This document shows positions 36,092-46,170 of a stretch of DNA of 64,000 nucleotides, one piece after another; position 1 is the stretch's first letter, and the number at the start of each line of letters is the position of its first letter. The notes beneath the pieces were generated by a model that saw only the letters and a list, made by a program, of their open reading frames with translations, ran no database searches and was not told the origin of the DNA. Origin of the DNA: Acanthochromis polyacanthus (Eukaryota > Chordata > Actinopteri > Pomacentridae); NCBI RefSeq assembly GCF_021347895.1, contig NC_067132.1, positions 12,764,995 to 12,828,994 on the forward strand. Reading direction: 5' to 3'. A program made the translations under genes and the position numbers.

Positions 36092-36345
36092 ATACATACA
36101 ATCAGATGCATAAATATTTGAACATTGACACAAATTTCAGCATTTGGGCTCTGTTCATCACCACAATGGATTTGAAACAAAACAAGATGTGCTTTAAGTG
36201 CAGACTTTCAGCTTTAACTTAAGGATATTTACTTCCAAATCAGGTGAACTGTGTCTCCACCTTTAAAGGGACCAAAAGTAACTGGACAAACTAGCATAAT
36301 CATAAATAAAATTGTCATTTTTAGTATTTGGTTGCAAATCCTGTG
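36092..36345 (-). pseudogene. Tc1-like transposon 3' end with transposase C-terminus
   Basis: The + strand shows a long Tc1-type terminal region with blocks GGGCTCTGTTCATCACCAC, AAGATGTGCTTTAAGTGCAG, ACTTTCAGCTTTAACTTAAG and AAATCAGGTGAACTGTGT, then AAAGGGACCAAAAGTAACTG. Next, on the - strand, 36321-36341 reads GFATKY and a stop, the usual C-terminus of Tc1 transposases. Similarity ends about 36350, so this is a 3' fragment in reverse orientation. It is a different Tc1 subfamily from the remnant that follows. Confidence 0.75.
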
Positions 36346-36861
36346 GGAAGATTAAAAAGGTGTGTATGTGCCATACCATGTCTCACCTCTCAGTGTTTCC
36401 CTGCAGGCACAAAATAAACCCAGACGAGTGCTTGTGATTCCACAAGCACATCTTCCCCTGCTTTGGATGTTCTAATGCTGTCTATGTGTGAGAGAGAGAT
36501 GTCCACTAAACACAACAAATTAGTGCTGTAGTAAACCAAGGAACATCTTGATCGACATTCAGAAATTGTCAGAAATCATACCTACACTTTGATCAATCAA
36601 CTGGTCCAAGGGGGGGGATCAGCTGTATTTGCAGCATATTAAACCATTTTAACCTGGTTATTTTACAATAACATAATAACAGAGTTGGAGCAAATTAGCA
36701 TGCACCTGTCCATATTATCACACATATCATGCCGGTAGTTAAGCTGTGATATACAAATTGCTCTTAGCAAAGTTTACATTTGACTTTTTAGCCATTGGAT
36801 TTTAACTAATGGCAGCCATACAGAAAACTATTTCAACATGAAGGTAAATGGTGCAATATTT
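36346..36861. other. No feature recognised
   Basis: Interval between two Tc1 remnants; no similarity identified. Confidence 0.4.
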
Positions 36862-37004
36862 TCTATTTCTAAGGAGCTTGATGAACTCATGGCCACAGCT
36901 GTTGATACTGTTAGGAAGTTAAAAGATCTTGGGAGCTGATCATGTAGCTGACCTCCTTGAATGTGGCCACAAGAAGAAAACTGACCCCAGATTGAACAAG
37001 AAAA
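36862..37004 (+). pseudogene. Tc1-like transposase pseudogene, N-terminal part
   Basis: At 36944-36997 the + strand reads VADLLECGHKKKTDPRLN, which fits the linker after the DNA-binding domain of Tc1-like transposases (a VANLPGRGRKRK-type motif, with R residues replaced by H and K). Stops occur upstream. The frame is cut at about 37005 by repeat B and resumes at 37545. Confidence 0.65.
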
Positions 37005-37007
37005 ACC

Positions 37008-37540
37008 CTCAGAGAGCGCAGTACTTCACCAAGGCTGTTCATTCCCCCAAATGGCATTGTCAGAAATGCAGTAATTATTTTTTTAAATGCAGCATTTATT
37101 TATAGTTATTGATGATCAGAAATCATGACAACATAGAATGTGGCCATTTAATATAGATGTACCCACAAACAAAATGACCTTGCAGTCAGGCTTTTGTTAT
37201 GCATGTGTACGTTATGTACGGATACCAAATCGCGTGACCTAAATATGAAGCGCGCAGCGAGAACTGATGTAACTCAGAAATACCCCCACAATTTAATCAA
37301 TTGTTCTTTATATAATGTTAGACAGATAAGTCCACAGCAGTCTGCTATCTTGCAATGATACAGAAATCTTTAATAAATCCGTGGATCCAGACTAAAAGCC
37401 ACATCACTGCCAAAATCTAATGAGGTGGCCCTTGTGTTATTTCTGACCTTCCTTGGAAATGTCATACAAATCTGTTTTTGAGTAACATTGCACACAGAGA
37501 GAATAAGAGACAGACAAACAAATGTTAATCGTCACATAAG
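37008..37540 (+). repeat. Repeat family B, copy 1, inside transposase
   Basis: Opens with CTCAGAGAGCGCAGTACT (37008-37025), identical to 48518-48535. Shared later blocks are GATACAGAAATCTTTAA, AAATCCGTG, GCATCACTG or ACATCACTG, TTTGACCTTCC-like and GTAACATTGCACACAGA-like, ending in GTCACATAA. It resembles a dispersed teleost repeat with an ACAGACAGAC-rich end. It sits between DPRLN and MVVKEPR of the Tc1 transposase and so postdates that element. Confidence 0.7.
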
Positions 37541-37544
37541 GTGA

Positions 37545-38230
37545 ATGGTGGTAAAAGAACCAAGAAAAAGTAATAATCAACCTCCCAGGCCAGAGTACAG
37601 CAGTAAGAAGACCCTGGATAAAAGAAAAAGTCCAAATGGAGTTTCCTGAAACACATGCTGACAAGTCACAGTGCTTCTGGGAGAATGTCCTTCAGACAAA
37701 TGTAACAAAAGCATCCCCACTGTGAAACACAAAGGAGGCTCAGCTATGATATCAGGGTTGCTCTGCTGCATACTAGTATCTTAATGTGCAGAATTTATAT
37801 GGGATGCAATAAAATCTGCAGATTTTCAAGGGATTCTGCAGCCAAACATACTTCCCACTGTCAGACAGCTCCCTCTCAGTTGCAGGTCAAGGCTCCTCCA
37901 ATGGGATAAAGTCCCAAAACATAGATCTAAAAGCACCAAGAATAGACAAGAAGAAAACACTGAAATGCTCTGAACTGACTGTTGAGCCCTGATCTTAATC
38001 CAACAGAACATCTGGAGAGAGCTGAAAGTTGCAGTTGAGGGGAAGACGTTCATCAAACATGAGACAAACGGAGTAGTTTGCTGAGGAAGAGCCAAACTAC
38101 TAGTTGACAAGTCAAGTCTTTTAAGAGCAAAAAAAGTTGTTGATTGCAGGGATTTTCTCATAAAGGGTGTTACAGAATGTTTGATTAAGAGACTCAATAT
38201 TTTTGTCCATGCCATTTTGATATGCTGTGT
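37545..38230 (+). pseudogene. Tc1-like transposase pseudogene, catalytic part
   Basis: Recognisable blocks in order are MVVKEPR, FWENVLQTN, PTVKHKGGSA, a DFQGIL-like block, a WDKVPKHRSK block (equivalent to DNDPKH) and SPDLNPTEHL with RELK after it. The usual WTD catalytic motif reads QTN, so the first catalytic Asp is lost. A 2-base deletion just after EHL shifts the frame, and several stops follow. Internal deletions separate the first two blocks. The final blocks end near 38230 at an A/T-rich 3' region. It cannot encode an active enzyme. The antisense frame 37826-38245 is a shadow. Confidence 0.8.
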
Positions 38231-38478
38231 TATTTTAAACAGCAATGTTACATCAAAAATCTAATCCCGTCTTTACCCAGTGTGTCTGTTTAGTTAAATA
38301 TAGTAGAAAGAATAGTGGATGCTAAATACTTTTGTCAGTTACAACTTTATTTTAGGGAAGATTGTGATTTTTCTTTATGAGTGGAAGAGAGGGCACCAAT
38401 AATTGAGGCTGTTTCTTGTTCCCAGTCTCTAAGTTAAGCAGCATATATAGAGTGTAAAGATGCCCGTAGCAATCGTGT
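38231..38478. other. Possible Tc1 3' flank
   Basis: AT-rich, with words such as AATACTTTTGTCAGTTAC typical of Tc1 3' regions; the boundary could not be set. Confidence 0.35.
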
Positions 38479-38910
38479 GGTTTGTGGACTATAGTTGTGA
38501 AGCCTCAAGTTTGACATTTTCACCATCTTGGCCTTTGGAAACCAGATAGAGCTGATTGTGAACTTGAGAACACCATATACTGTGATACATTCACTACCTG
38601 TCAATCACTAGGTACCTTCACCCTAAAGCATACCTTGCTTTATCGCATATTTTATTCTAAATTGGAACATAAATTGCAAATTAAACATAATTTTTAGCTG
38701 AAGGAGATGTAAAATCAGCCGTTGGAATAAAAAAGAACTCATAAAAGGAAATGTTTAAGGGTGATAGATCAAGTGAGAAGTGGAGCCATTTTTCCTGAGA
38801 CATCTGTGCAGATGAATTTCTTTTTGTAAACAGAGTTGTCGCCCCCTGCAGGCTGTTAAGAAGAATGTAGTTTTCAGGCGCTTCCACACTGGCTTTACTT
38901 CTCGGACCCA
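38479..38910 (+). repeat. Repeat family A, copy 2, uninterrupted
   Basis: Runs GGTTTGTGG, GCCTCAAGTTTGACA, GGCCTTTGGAAACCAGAT, CTACCTGTCAATCAC, TTTATTCTAAATTGGAAC and, near the end, GTTGTCGCCCCCTGCAGGCTG and TTACTTCTCGGACCCAGG. It shows the intact order of the family, and the breaks in copies 1 and 3 can be placed from it. Confidence 0.65.
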
Positions 38911-40159
38911 GGGGCTACATCCATCTTTAATAAACAGCCCGTGGCTACGCTAACCATCTCCTGGGTGCAGCTTTGTGTTTACGAGACATGCGAGAGTGAT
39001 ACCGATCTCCTCTTTTAACTCTTGGCAAGAAAGTGACCTAAGCACATTTCCAAATGTCAAGCTAGTCCTGTAACTAATCACAAGAAGTGGAGCTGATGAC
39101 CTCCAGGATTTTGGCCTGATACCCGATTTCCTAAAATAAAAACTGCTTACTGTATCCCCTCAATATTTCTCTCCAACTGCAGCAACCCTGAATCAGCTGG
39201 AACCCATTTCCCGTCTTTGCCAGCCTTTTTAATCAAGCAGGTGTCATGTTTTAGCTTTACACAGCACCATGTTGTAGGGTTATTAATGAAGTACTGATGT
39301 TGTATGAGAGGTAATGCACAGGAATCAATACTTCTGTTACCTGGAGGCTTTACAAGTCTATAGTGACAATAGGCTGGAAGCTATAGTGTGATCTCATCCG
39401 CAGGGCTCTTTATAAATAACACACACACATGCACACATACTTGTCTGATACACACGGCTCTTGTGTTTATGACATCACTGGATATGCTGGCTTGAATGAC
39501 TGTGATGCTGCAGCTGCGCAACACACACACACACATCTGCACAGATATGGAAACAAACGTCGCAGGCCCTTTGACTGGTCTGGCCTGATCCAGACAACAG
39601 CTTCACTTTCCCACGCTTCCAAACTGGAGAAGTCTGTCCGGGAATAAGATACCGTGGAATATTTTGACACTGGACACACTGTCGGAATATTGTGTCTCAT
39701 GTCCAGACCGGTCAAGTCAGTCCAACAGTGTCTTTTTGTTTTAGTTTCATCAAACACACACCCACAGACACACCTAAATGGAGCTCGCATGGACTGTTTT
39801 GTTGGGTTTCCACGCTACAATTGAGGATCAAATCCTCGGCGCTGTACATACAGGCACTATATTCTATCCAGCCTGATGGATTACATGTAAGAAGTGGTGA
39901 TCCATTCATAGATCTGATTGATTTGCCATGCCTCCCGCCTTAATCCTGGGATCACCCAGTCTGGGATCAAGCTTGTCGTCCTGCTGCAATGACTTTTAAT
40001 TGAGTGGGAAAGCTCGGCATTGTGGCATCACTCTGACGCCTTGAGGGAATGCAGGTGGTGAAGCCTGCCATCGCATTGTGTGGCGTTCGGTATCGGCCCC
40101 GCTGAGCTATCAGTGGTTGAGCAGCAGTGTGTGCAGACTGATGTTATGTGATACATCCT
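38911..40159. other. No gene; short CA patches
   Basis: Short CA runs at about 39418-39440 and 39520-39536. Frames to 107 codons lack support. Confidence 0.4.
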
Positions 40160-40460
40160 CTGGGAATGAATTAATTTCCTCCTAAAGCCTTTGCGTTGCT
40201 GGCATCTGGCCTCGTCTGAGCATTTTCAGCTGTCTTTTTTCTTTTCTCATCCCTCCATCTTTTCCACTGATGCTCTATGTGCCAGGCCTCCACACAGCAT
40301 TATGGACTGATTATAGCTCCACTGGCCTCATTACTGCCAATGAAGGGCTCAAACAGGGTAATAGCTGCGTATTACAGTGCTATTAGAGAAGAGGATTTGC
40401 CCCTTATTAGCCCTTCTCTGCTTGATAACTAGATGATCAACGATCAGCGAGTTTGTTTTT
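40160..40460. promoter_or_regulatory. Candidate conserved noncoding block
   Basis: A 300-base repeat-free stretch with balanced composition and motifs such as GAATTAATTTCC, CTGATTATAGC, TTATTAGCCC and CTCATTACTGCC. I infer a possible enhancer-like block from texture alone; no alignment was made. Confidence 0.15.
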
Positions 40461-43019
40461 GTTGGCAGGGGGGCATGAAATATACTTACATGTATTCAGC
40501 ATGCCAACGTACTGTGACAGATAGAGCCGAATGCAGGAACATGTAGCACACTCAGACAGTAATCGCTTCAGCTGTCTCCACAAACCAGTAAAAACACTGG
40601 TGTTAACTTCACCCCATTAGCCTGATGTCAATCACAGATGCCAGTTTCAGGGCCCCAGAGCATACATCACACTTAAGCCTAAGCAATTTGCAGCTGATTA
40701 ATAAAGAGCTCTGCTGCTACACCAGCAAGTTATGTTTGTCTGCACTGGTGTGAAATAGAAACTGCAAGAATAATTCAATCCTGTTACACCAAGAAAGTGT
40801 GTGTTGGCTGAGTAAGCGTAAGTACCTGATGGTATCATAATGTGGAAACCCCAAACATCATTTCACACGTGGTGAGCTTTCTAAAGAGCTCTTGTTGTGT
40901 CTTCCTCCAGCTAACTCACTCTTGTCTTTTTGTGTTCTCGCAACATAGATCCGACGCAGAGAAGAAAATGATCAGAGTGAGTTCCTCGCAGGGAGGCATA
41001 CATATTTTAGATTTGGAGAATTATTACTGAAAGAACAGAAACATGGGAATGAGAACAGTTATAAATTCTCCAAAAATCTATACACGTGACACAGAAGTCT
41101 TGTTCTTGTTGCTGGTTTAACACTGGCAGGTTCTCTCTTGACTGCAGTCTGGAAGTTGCAAATGAGTATTTTATTTCCTGAGAAATCTACTTCCACATTT
41201 TGGGTTTCTTTTTGAAGTTGAGCACAACGATAAGACTTTCCTTCCTTTACTTAATTAAGTGGACTAGAAAATAACTATTCAGTTTAAAGAGCTGAGTACA
41301 GTAGAGAGACTGGTTGACACTTTGATACGTAACAATGCATCTGAATAAATGTGGAATCTCATTCAGCTTCACTATGTCACTTCAGAGTATTGAATTTAGT
41401 GAACTATAAATAAAAAATAGGGTTGCACATTAAAAAAACAGTGTCCACATTTGTGCTAATGTACAAGGCAAACATTGAGATACTCATTTTTTTCCAGATA
41501 AGAGAATATGCATTTGAAAATAAGAAAATAAGGTAATAATTAAAAATCAGTATACAATGTTAAAAGTGTTCACTTACAAATTTTTGGTTTCTTTGTTCCT
41601 TCACACCTCCTAGACAAATATAAGGTCCCACATTGTTGGTCTCACCTGTCCCCTGAATGTTTCTCTCAGTTTTCAGCTGAAAATGCTTCATGTCACTACA
41701 ACTGTATATCCCATGTTTTTCCTGCTGTCCAAAACATGCTGTCCATATCCCCTTCAGGAAGAAGACTCTCTCTGCCTCAGTGATTGACAGAGCAAAACTG
41801 TTCACCTCACAGCATCCGATGGAGAGTTGTACCAGTTTTCAAAACCAAAAAATTGTTTTATCTCTAATGTTCTCTCTGAGCAATCATTTTACATGTAAAT
41901 ATAGTCCAATTCTCATTGGTTTGGTGTCAGTTGATATCATGGTGATAAAATCAGTATTTTAATGATGCAGAGCAGCAACTTGGAAGAAGCTGTGAACTAA
42001 CTGCTGGTTAATATGTCGTCTTAATAGGCTGTTTCTGTCACTTATGCTGTTGTCTGACAACAGAAAAATATGCAACTTAGAACAATTTCTTTAGGAATTC
42101 AACTGTATTAAAATACAGTATAAGTGAGCACAGAGAGCAGGAGAGAAGTAAATGGACATAAACACCAGCTGAATTCAGGTTGTACTGCAGCACACCAGTC
42201 CTTGTCCTTGTTCATTGGTTTCTGAAATTTTCAACATCTCTGAATGTCTGTCAGATCTACAATTTTCACCTATTTATTAACTGGCGGTGTCAAACAGTTA
42301 CATTAGCTGTGCATCGTCCTAACACAAAGGATTCCTATTGTTGTGTAGCTGTAGCTGGCAAAGTGGTGATAAATCCAGAACCAAAAAGCAGCCTCAGTCC
42401 TTTCTGCAAACCTAGAGTCAGTTAAGTGAAAGATCTGGAGGAACCTGCTAATTTCTCACTTGTCTAACAGAGACCACCCTCCCTCCACCACCTGTCCTCT
42501 CTGAATACACTGGCAGTGAAGGAGGGCAGTCGTATCTCGCTCAATTACCCCAGTAAGAAATGCTTAGGGCTGAGATTCGACAGCATTTTATCAAATCCAC
42601 TCATCACGTCCCACATCGGATCATTAAGTTTAGCTTTCATCACTTGCAAGCGCTTAAAGTTATAAATAACCACATTTCAAAGGTTTATGATCACCTTTTA
42701 TTAGGCGAGAAGTTGAAAATGACAGTTTCTGTTGTAAGCTGCTCCAATGCATTGACATTAATTAAGGAAAGCTAATTAATGTTCACAACCTGAGTTTCCA
42801 ACCTGACAATGAGGTGAACAGCTGCCTATGAGTTGAACCTGATTTCTTTTTTGATGAGCTTAAATGTTAACTCATAATAGTGTCACATCAGCTCAGAAGT
42901 GTTGCCAAAATGCTGAACAACAAAACACTAAATTTTATTTTTGGACGTGTTATTTTTGTACTAATTACGGTAGAAAATGCATGTCAAATGAAGAAGTGAC
43001 ATTTCCAACTAAAAAACTG
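40461..43019. other. No gene recognised
   Basis: Unique-looking. The stretch 42560-42790 has several homeobox-type AT cores (TTAAGTTTAGC, ACATTAATTAAGG, CTAATTAATG) and could be another regulatory block. No exon support. Confidence 0.35.
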
Positions 43020-43020
43020 T

Positions 43021-43044
43021 AAAAAAAAAAAAAAAAAAAAAAAA
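43021..43044 (+). repeat. Poly-A tract of about 24 bases
   Basis: Uninterrupted A run; no retroposon body was recognised upstream. Confidence 0.9.
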
Positions 43045-43362
43045 CAGCAAATCTTATAGTGTGACTGAACGGCTAGTTTATGCTACTCTTTTCTTGAATT
43101 CAGTCATATCAAGGATATTTAGACTTTTTAATATGAAAACATGTAAGGTAAAAAAAAACAGGTAATTCCTTTTTAGGAAAGTTGGGGAATTTTTTTCCAG
43201 TATTTTTAGCTTGAAAGGATTCAGTGACCAGATTAAAATGCAACCAGATATTTGAACCCAGACTTGTCGCTTTCATCCACCTATTATTATGTAAGACTAA
43301 AAAATAAATAAAAGGCTTTAAGTTCTCGTATTTGGAAAGAACGTAAAGTGAAAATATTATTT

Positions 43363-43431
43363 ACATCTATTATCTATGCACTTAATCCTCATTAGGGTGG
43401 TGGAGGGGTTGGAGCCTATCCCAGCTGACTT
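43363..43431 (-). mobile_element. SINE, tail-side half (split copy)
   Basis: Tail-side blocks CTATTATCTATGCACTTAAT, TCATTAGGGTGG and GGAGCCTATCCCAGCTGACT match the 5024-type SINE. The copy is interrupted at GACTT and continues at 43921. AAAATATTA occurs at 43351-43359 before it and at 44215-44223 after its other half, so the two halves are one insertion. Confidence 0.8.
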
Positions 43432-43462
43432 CAGGTAAGTGTTCACTGGATCCGTCCATTTC

Positions 43463-43501
43463 CAACATTGCATTTCATTGTCAATATGAAATGCAATGTT
43501 G
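43463..43501. repeat. Perfect 16-bp inverted repeat, 7-nt loop
   Basis: CAACATTGCATTTCAT (43463-43478) pairs exactly with ATGAAATGCAATGTTG (43486-43501). Confidence 0.95.
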
Positions 43502-43570
43502 CATGCTGCTTCTGTTGCGGTGTGTTTCAAGCTGTGATCTGGTGCGTCTCCCCAGAGTGGGCTGCATCTC

Positions 43571-43609
43571 ATTTGCATAAAGCAGACTTGACTTCTACTT
43601 TATGCAAAT
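43571..43609. repeat. Perfect 12-bp inverted repeat carrying octamer motifs
   Basis: ATTTGCATAAAG (43571-43582) pairs with CTTTATGCAAAT (43598-43609). Each arm contains the octamer ATTTGCAT or its complement ATGCAAAT, the classic POU-domain binding sequence, so the pair is a palindromic double octamer 15 bases apart. Confidence 0.9.
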
Positions 43610-43920
43610 TTGATGTGGAGGTCCGACACATCTCGAAACTTTCGTGAATCGTCTAAACTAGCCGTTGTTGAACTAAAACGAGGACAGATTCAGCTTCCGC
43701 ACAGCTTATTTCTCGCCTCAAAAGATTTTGGAAATACTTTTCGCTGAAGTGTTTTCAAAATAGAAGAGAAAGCTTGAAGCCAAGCCGCCATTTTGGTCTG
43801 AAAGTGCTGTCACATGACCACGTAGTGATCCACTGGTGACCCGCCCATCAAGTGGCCAATTTTCAGATGCGCATTTACATGTGGGAGAAACGGATCCAGT
43901 ACCTACACCAGTACATACCT

Positions 43921-44214
43921 TTAGGGTGAAGGCAGGGGACACCCTGGGCAGGTCACCAGTCTATCACAGGGCTACACAGAGAGACAAACCATCACACTCA
44001 CTTTCACACCTACGAATAATTTAAAATCACCATTTAACCTCAGCATATCTTTGGACTGCGGGAGGAAGCCGGAGTAACTGGAGAAAATCCTCACATGCAC
44101 AGGGAGAACATGCAAAGTCCATGCAGAAAGATCCCAGACTCAGGCCAGGACATGACCTGGGGATCTTCAAGCAGCAAGGCGACAAGTCTTAACCACCGAT
44201 CACCGTGCAGCCCC
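43921..44214 (-). mobile_element. SINE, head-side half (split copy)
   Basis: Continues with TAGGGTGAAGGCAGGGGACA, CACCAGTCTATCACAGGG, GGACTGCGGGAGGAAGCCGG and GGGAGAACATGCAAAG, and ends ACCGTGCAGCCCC. The 9-bp duplication AAAATATTA follows at once, followed by an A-rich patch. Confidence 0.85.
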
Positions 44215-44223
44215 AAAATATTA

Positions 44224-44569
44224 AATAAAAAAAAACACAATGATGGAGATCGACAGTTTAATTTTTTTTTTTTTAAATGGATGGATACATGTTTTTGAGG
44301 TCTTAAGATTAAACTGTCACATGTAATACTCTCATACTAATCACTTCATCACTACATTCCTCTTCTGCTTTGTCCTAATAGCAGCCAACTGGAGAATTAG
44401 TGGCACCAGCTATTTATCTTGACGAACCAACAGAGCCTACGTTCACTTCACATTAGTGGAAGGAAATCCACATTTCCCGGAAACTCTCTGAGACTTTGCA
44501 CATTATTTGGACAGAAACCTGACTACACACAGACAAAGGGTGGGCCCACATCTCATCTGAATCCATCGT
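44224..44569. other. No feature recognised
   Basis: Short unique interval with a T run near 44262-44273. Confidence 0.4.
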
Positions 44570-44577
44570 GTCTTGAG

Positions 44578-46162
44578 CAGTGGTGTAGTCCAGGGTATAT
44601 GCCGTATACCGCCGTATACCCACTTTTTTTTCAGTTAGCATTGCGTATACCCACTTCTAATGCTCCCTGGTGCGCATCATTCAGTAATATCTGTGTGCCA
44701 GGTAGCCCTCTTTTGCTTAAGGACGATGAAGCCATGAACAACCCTCCTCTGCCTGTAATTGGCTGGTACATGCTACCTTCACTGATTCGATTGGTTAACT
44801 TTAGGGATGAGCCAATCAGAGGCAGAGTAGGGCGGGTCATACAGAGGAAAATTTTGCTAACACCTCTGTGGCACTCCAGTTGATTGACAGGTCTGCTTGA
44901 AAGATGCGCGGAAATGCGAGAAAGTCAGAATAAACACCTTTCAAGTGAGTGGCACGTATCGAGCGAACCTACTTTCATGGACGATATAATTCTCAGGTAA
45001 GTTTAAAGGTGGTTTCCAAATGAATCATTGTTTTAAAATACTGGCAACATGACTGCACATTTCAAGGAGAGGATATTTTGTCGCCAGTGGTTAAAGCTGC
45101 AGTCAATTCCAGCCATTTTCAGTACAAAAAAATCGCTAATATTCTATTTGTAAATAAAAATATGACAAGAAATACAGGGAATATTGGACGCGCATCGCGA
45201 GGTGCATTTCCTCGAAAACGACCTATTCGTGGATCATATACCGTCTTCAAGACATGTTTTGGACAAAATAGTTTACTGGCTTGTGTCGTCTGGATGTCCA
45301 AGGTTGGATTATGGCCGTTTTTTGTGGAATATTTTCATCTGTGTGTAATAATGAACCCGGAAATGCGAGTCGCACTGTGTACGTTGAAGCCGTGTATAGA
45401 GAACGGATGGATGGATATTCGTTGTTTGTCGGACAAATGTGTTTATATTACCCGCTGTGGTAATCACATCTGAAAGTGGTTTATACCGGCGGATTCATGA
45501 GAATCTAAGTTTTCCATCGGCGTATAGTGTTTGTATAATCGTGTTTGCAGTTTCAGACATTTAGCAAATTGCTTTATGCAGATCTCAAAGTGTACCCCGG
45601 GCGGGACACTGAAGCGTAGCTGAAGCGCAACGGGTTAAACTGAGTGTCGGGCCGAGTCTGACTAACGTTTTGAAAGGCTAACGTTATTCTAACGTAAGTC
45701 TGAACCTAGCTAGATTGGGATAATGTGGGAAAAGCTCTAGGCTGGTAGTTGATTTTAAAGTAAGTAAAAACACAAGAATGGGGACAGGTAGTTTAAGATT
45801 CGACCTAAAACAATATTGAGGTTTCATTCATGATGAAATATGAACAAGGATGCACTGTCAACCTCATATTTGAAGTATTTTATTTAAATAAATGTTCAAA
45901 AGTAACTGAAACACCATGTTTGCCTCATGATAAATACATGTTACATTAATCCAGTTTGCTTGTGTGACCAGTAATAACTACAAACTGCTCCTAATCAAGT
46001 CATGATAATTTTATAATAGTGGGCAAGTAGAAATGACTGAATAAATTGAATAGAGTAGTCTTCTATGTCACTGTTTCTAAAACAGGGCGTTTTTCTGGAC
46101 TAATTAAAAAAAAGGTGAAAATGAAGAGTATACCCACTTCTCCAGGGACCACTACACCACTG
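44578..46162. mobile_element. hAT-type DNA transposon with perfect 8-bp duplication
   Basis: A 1585-bp element whose ends CAGTGGTGTAGT and (inverted) CAGTGGTGTAGT are identical over 12 bases. GTCTTGAG occurs exactly at both flanks (44570-44577 and 46163-46170), the 8-bp duplication of hAT insertions. Subterminal GTATACCCACTTC words recur near both ends. The longest inner frame (45078-45473 +, 131 codons) has no hAT dimerisation or zinc-finger features, so the element is probably non-autonomous. The perfect target duplication suggests it is fairly young. Confidence 0.9.
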
Positions 46163-46170
46163 GTCTTGAG

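Larger units (their letters stand above)
43432..43920. mobile_element. Hairpin-rich insertion inside SINE
   Basis: About 489 bp placed between two halves of one SINE. Ends AGGTAAGTG and, inverted, AGGTATGTAC are followed by an exact inverted repeat ACTGGATCCGT (43445-43455) and ACGGATCCAGT (43890-43900), so it looks like a non-autonomous DNA transposon. Inside are two perfect hairpins (43463-43501 and 43571-43609). Target duplication is unclear. The superfamily is unassigned, and no other copy is in this window. Confidence 0.7.

Noticed and set aside
37826..38245. 139-codon antisense frame
   Set aside because: Shadow of the Tc1 transposase remnant on the + strand.
45068..45100. Start of a TTAA-type MITE inside the hAT element
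   Set aside because: TTAAAGCTGCAGTC looks like a MITE end, but no inverted partner was found downstream.
45078..45473. 131-codon frame inside the hAT element
   Set aside because: No hAT transposase motifs and overlapping frames on both strands of similar length; treated as chance.
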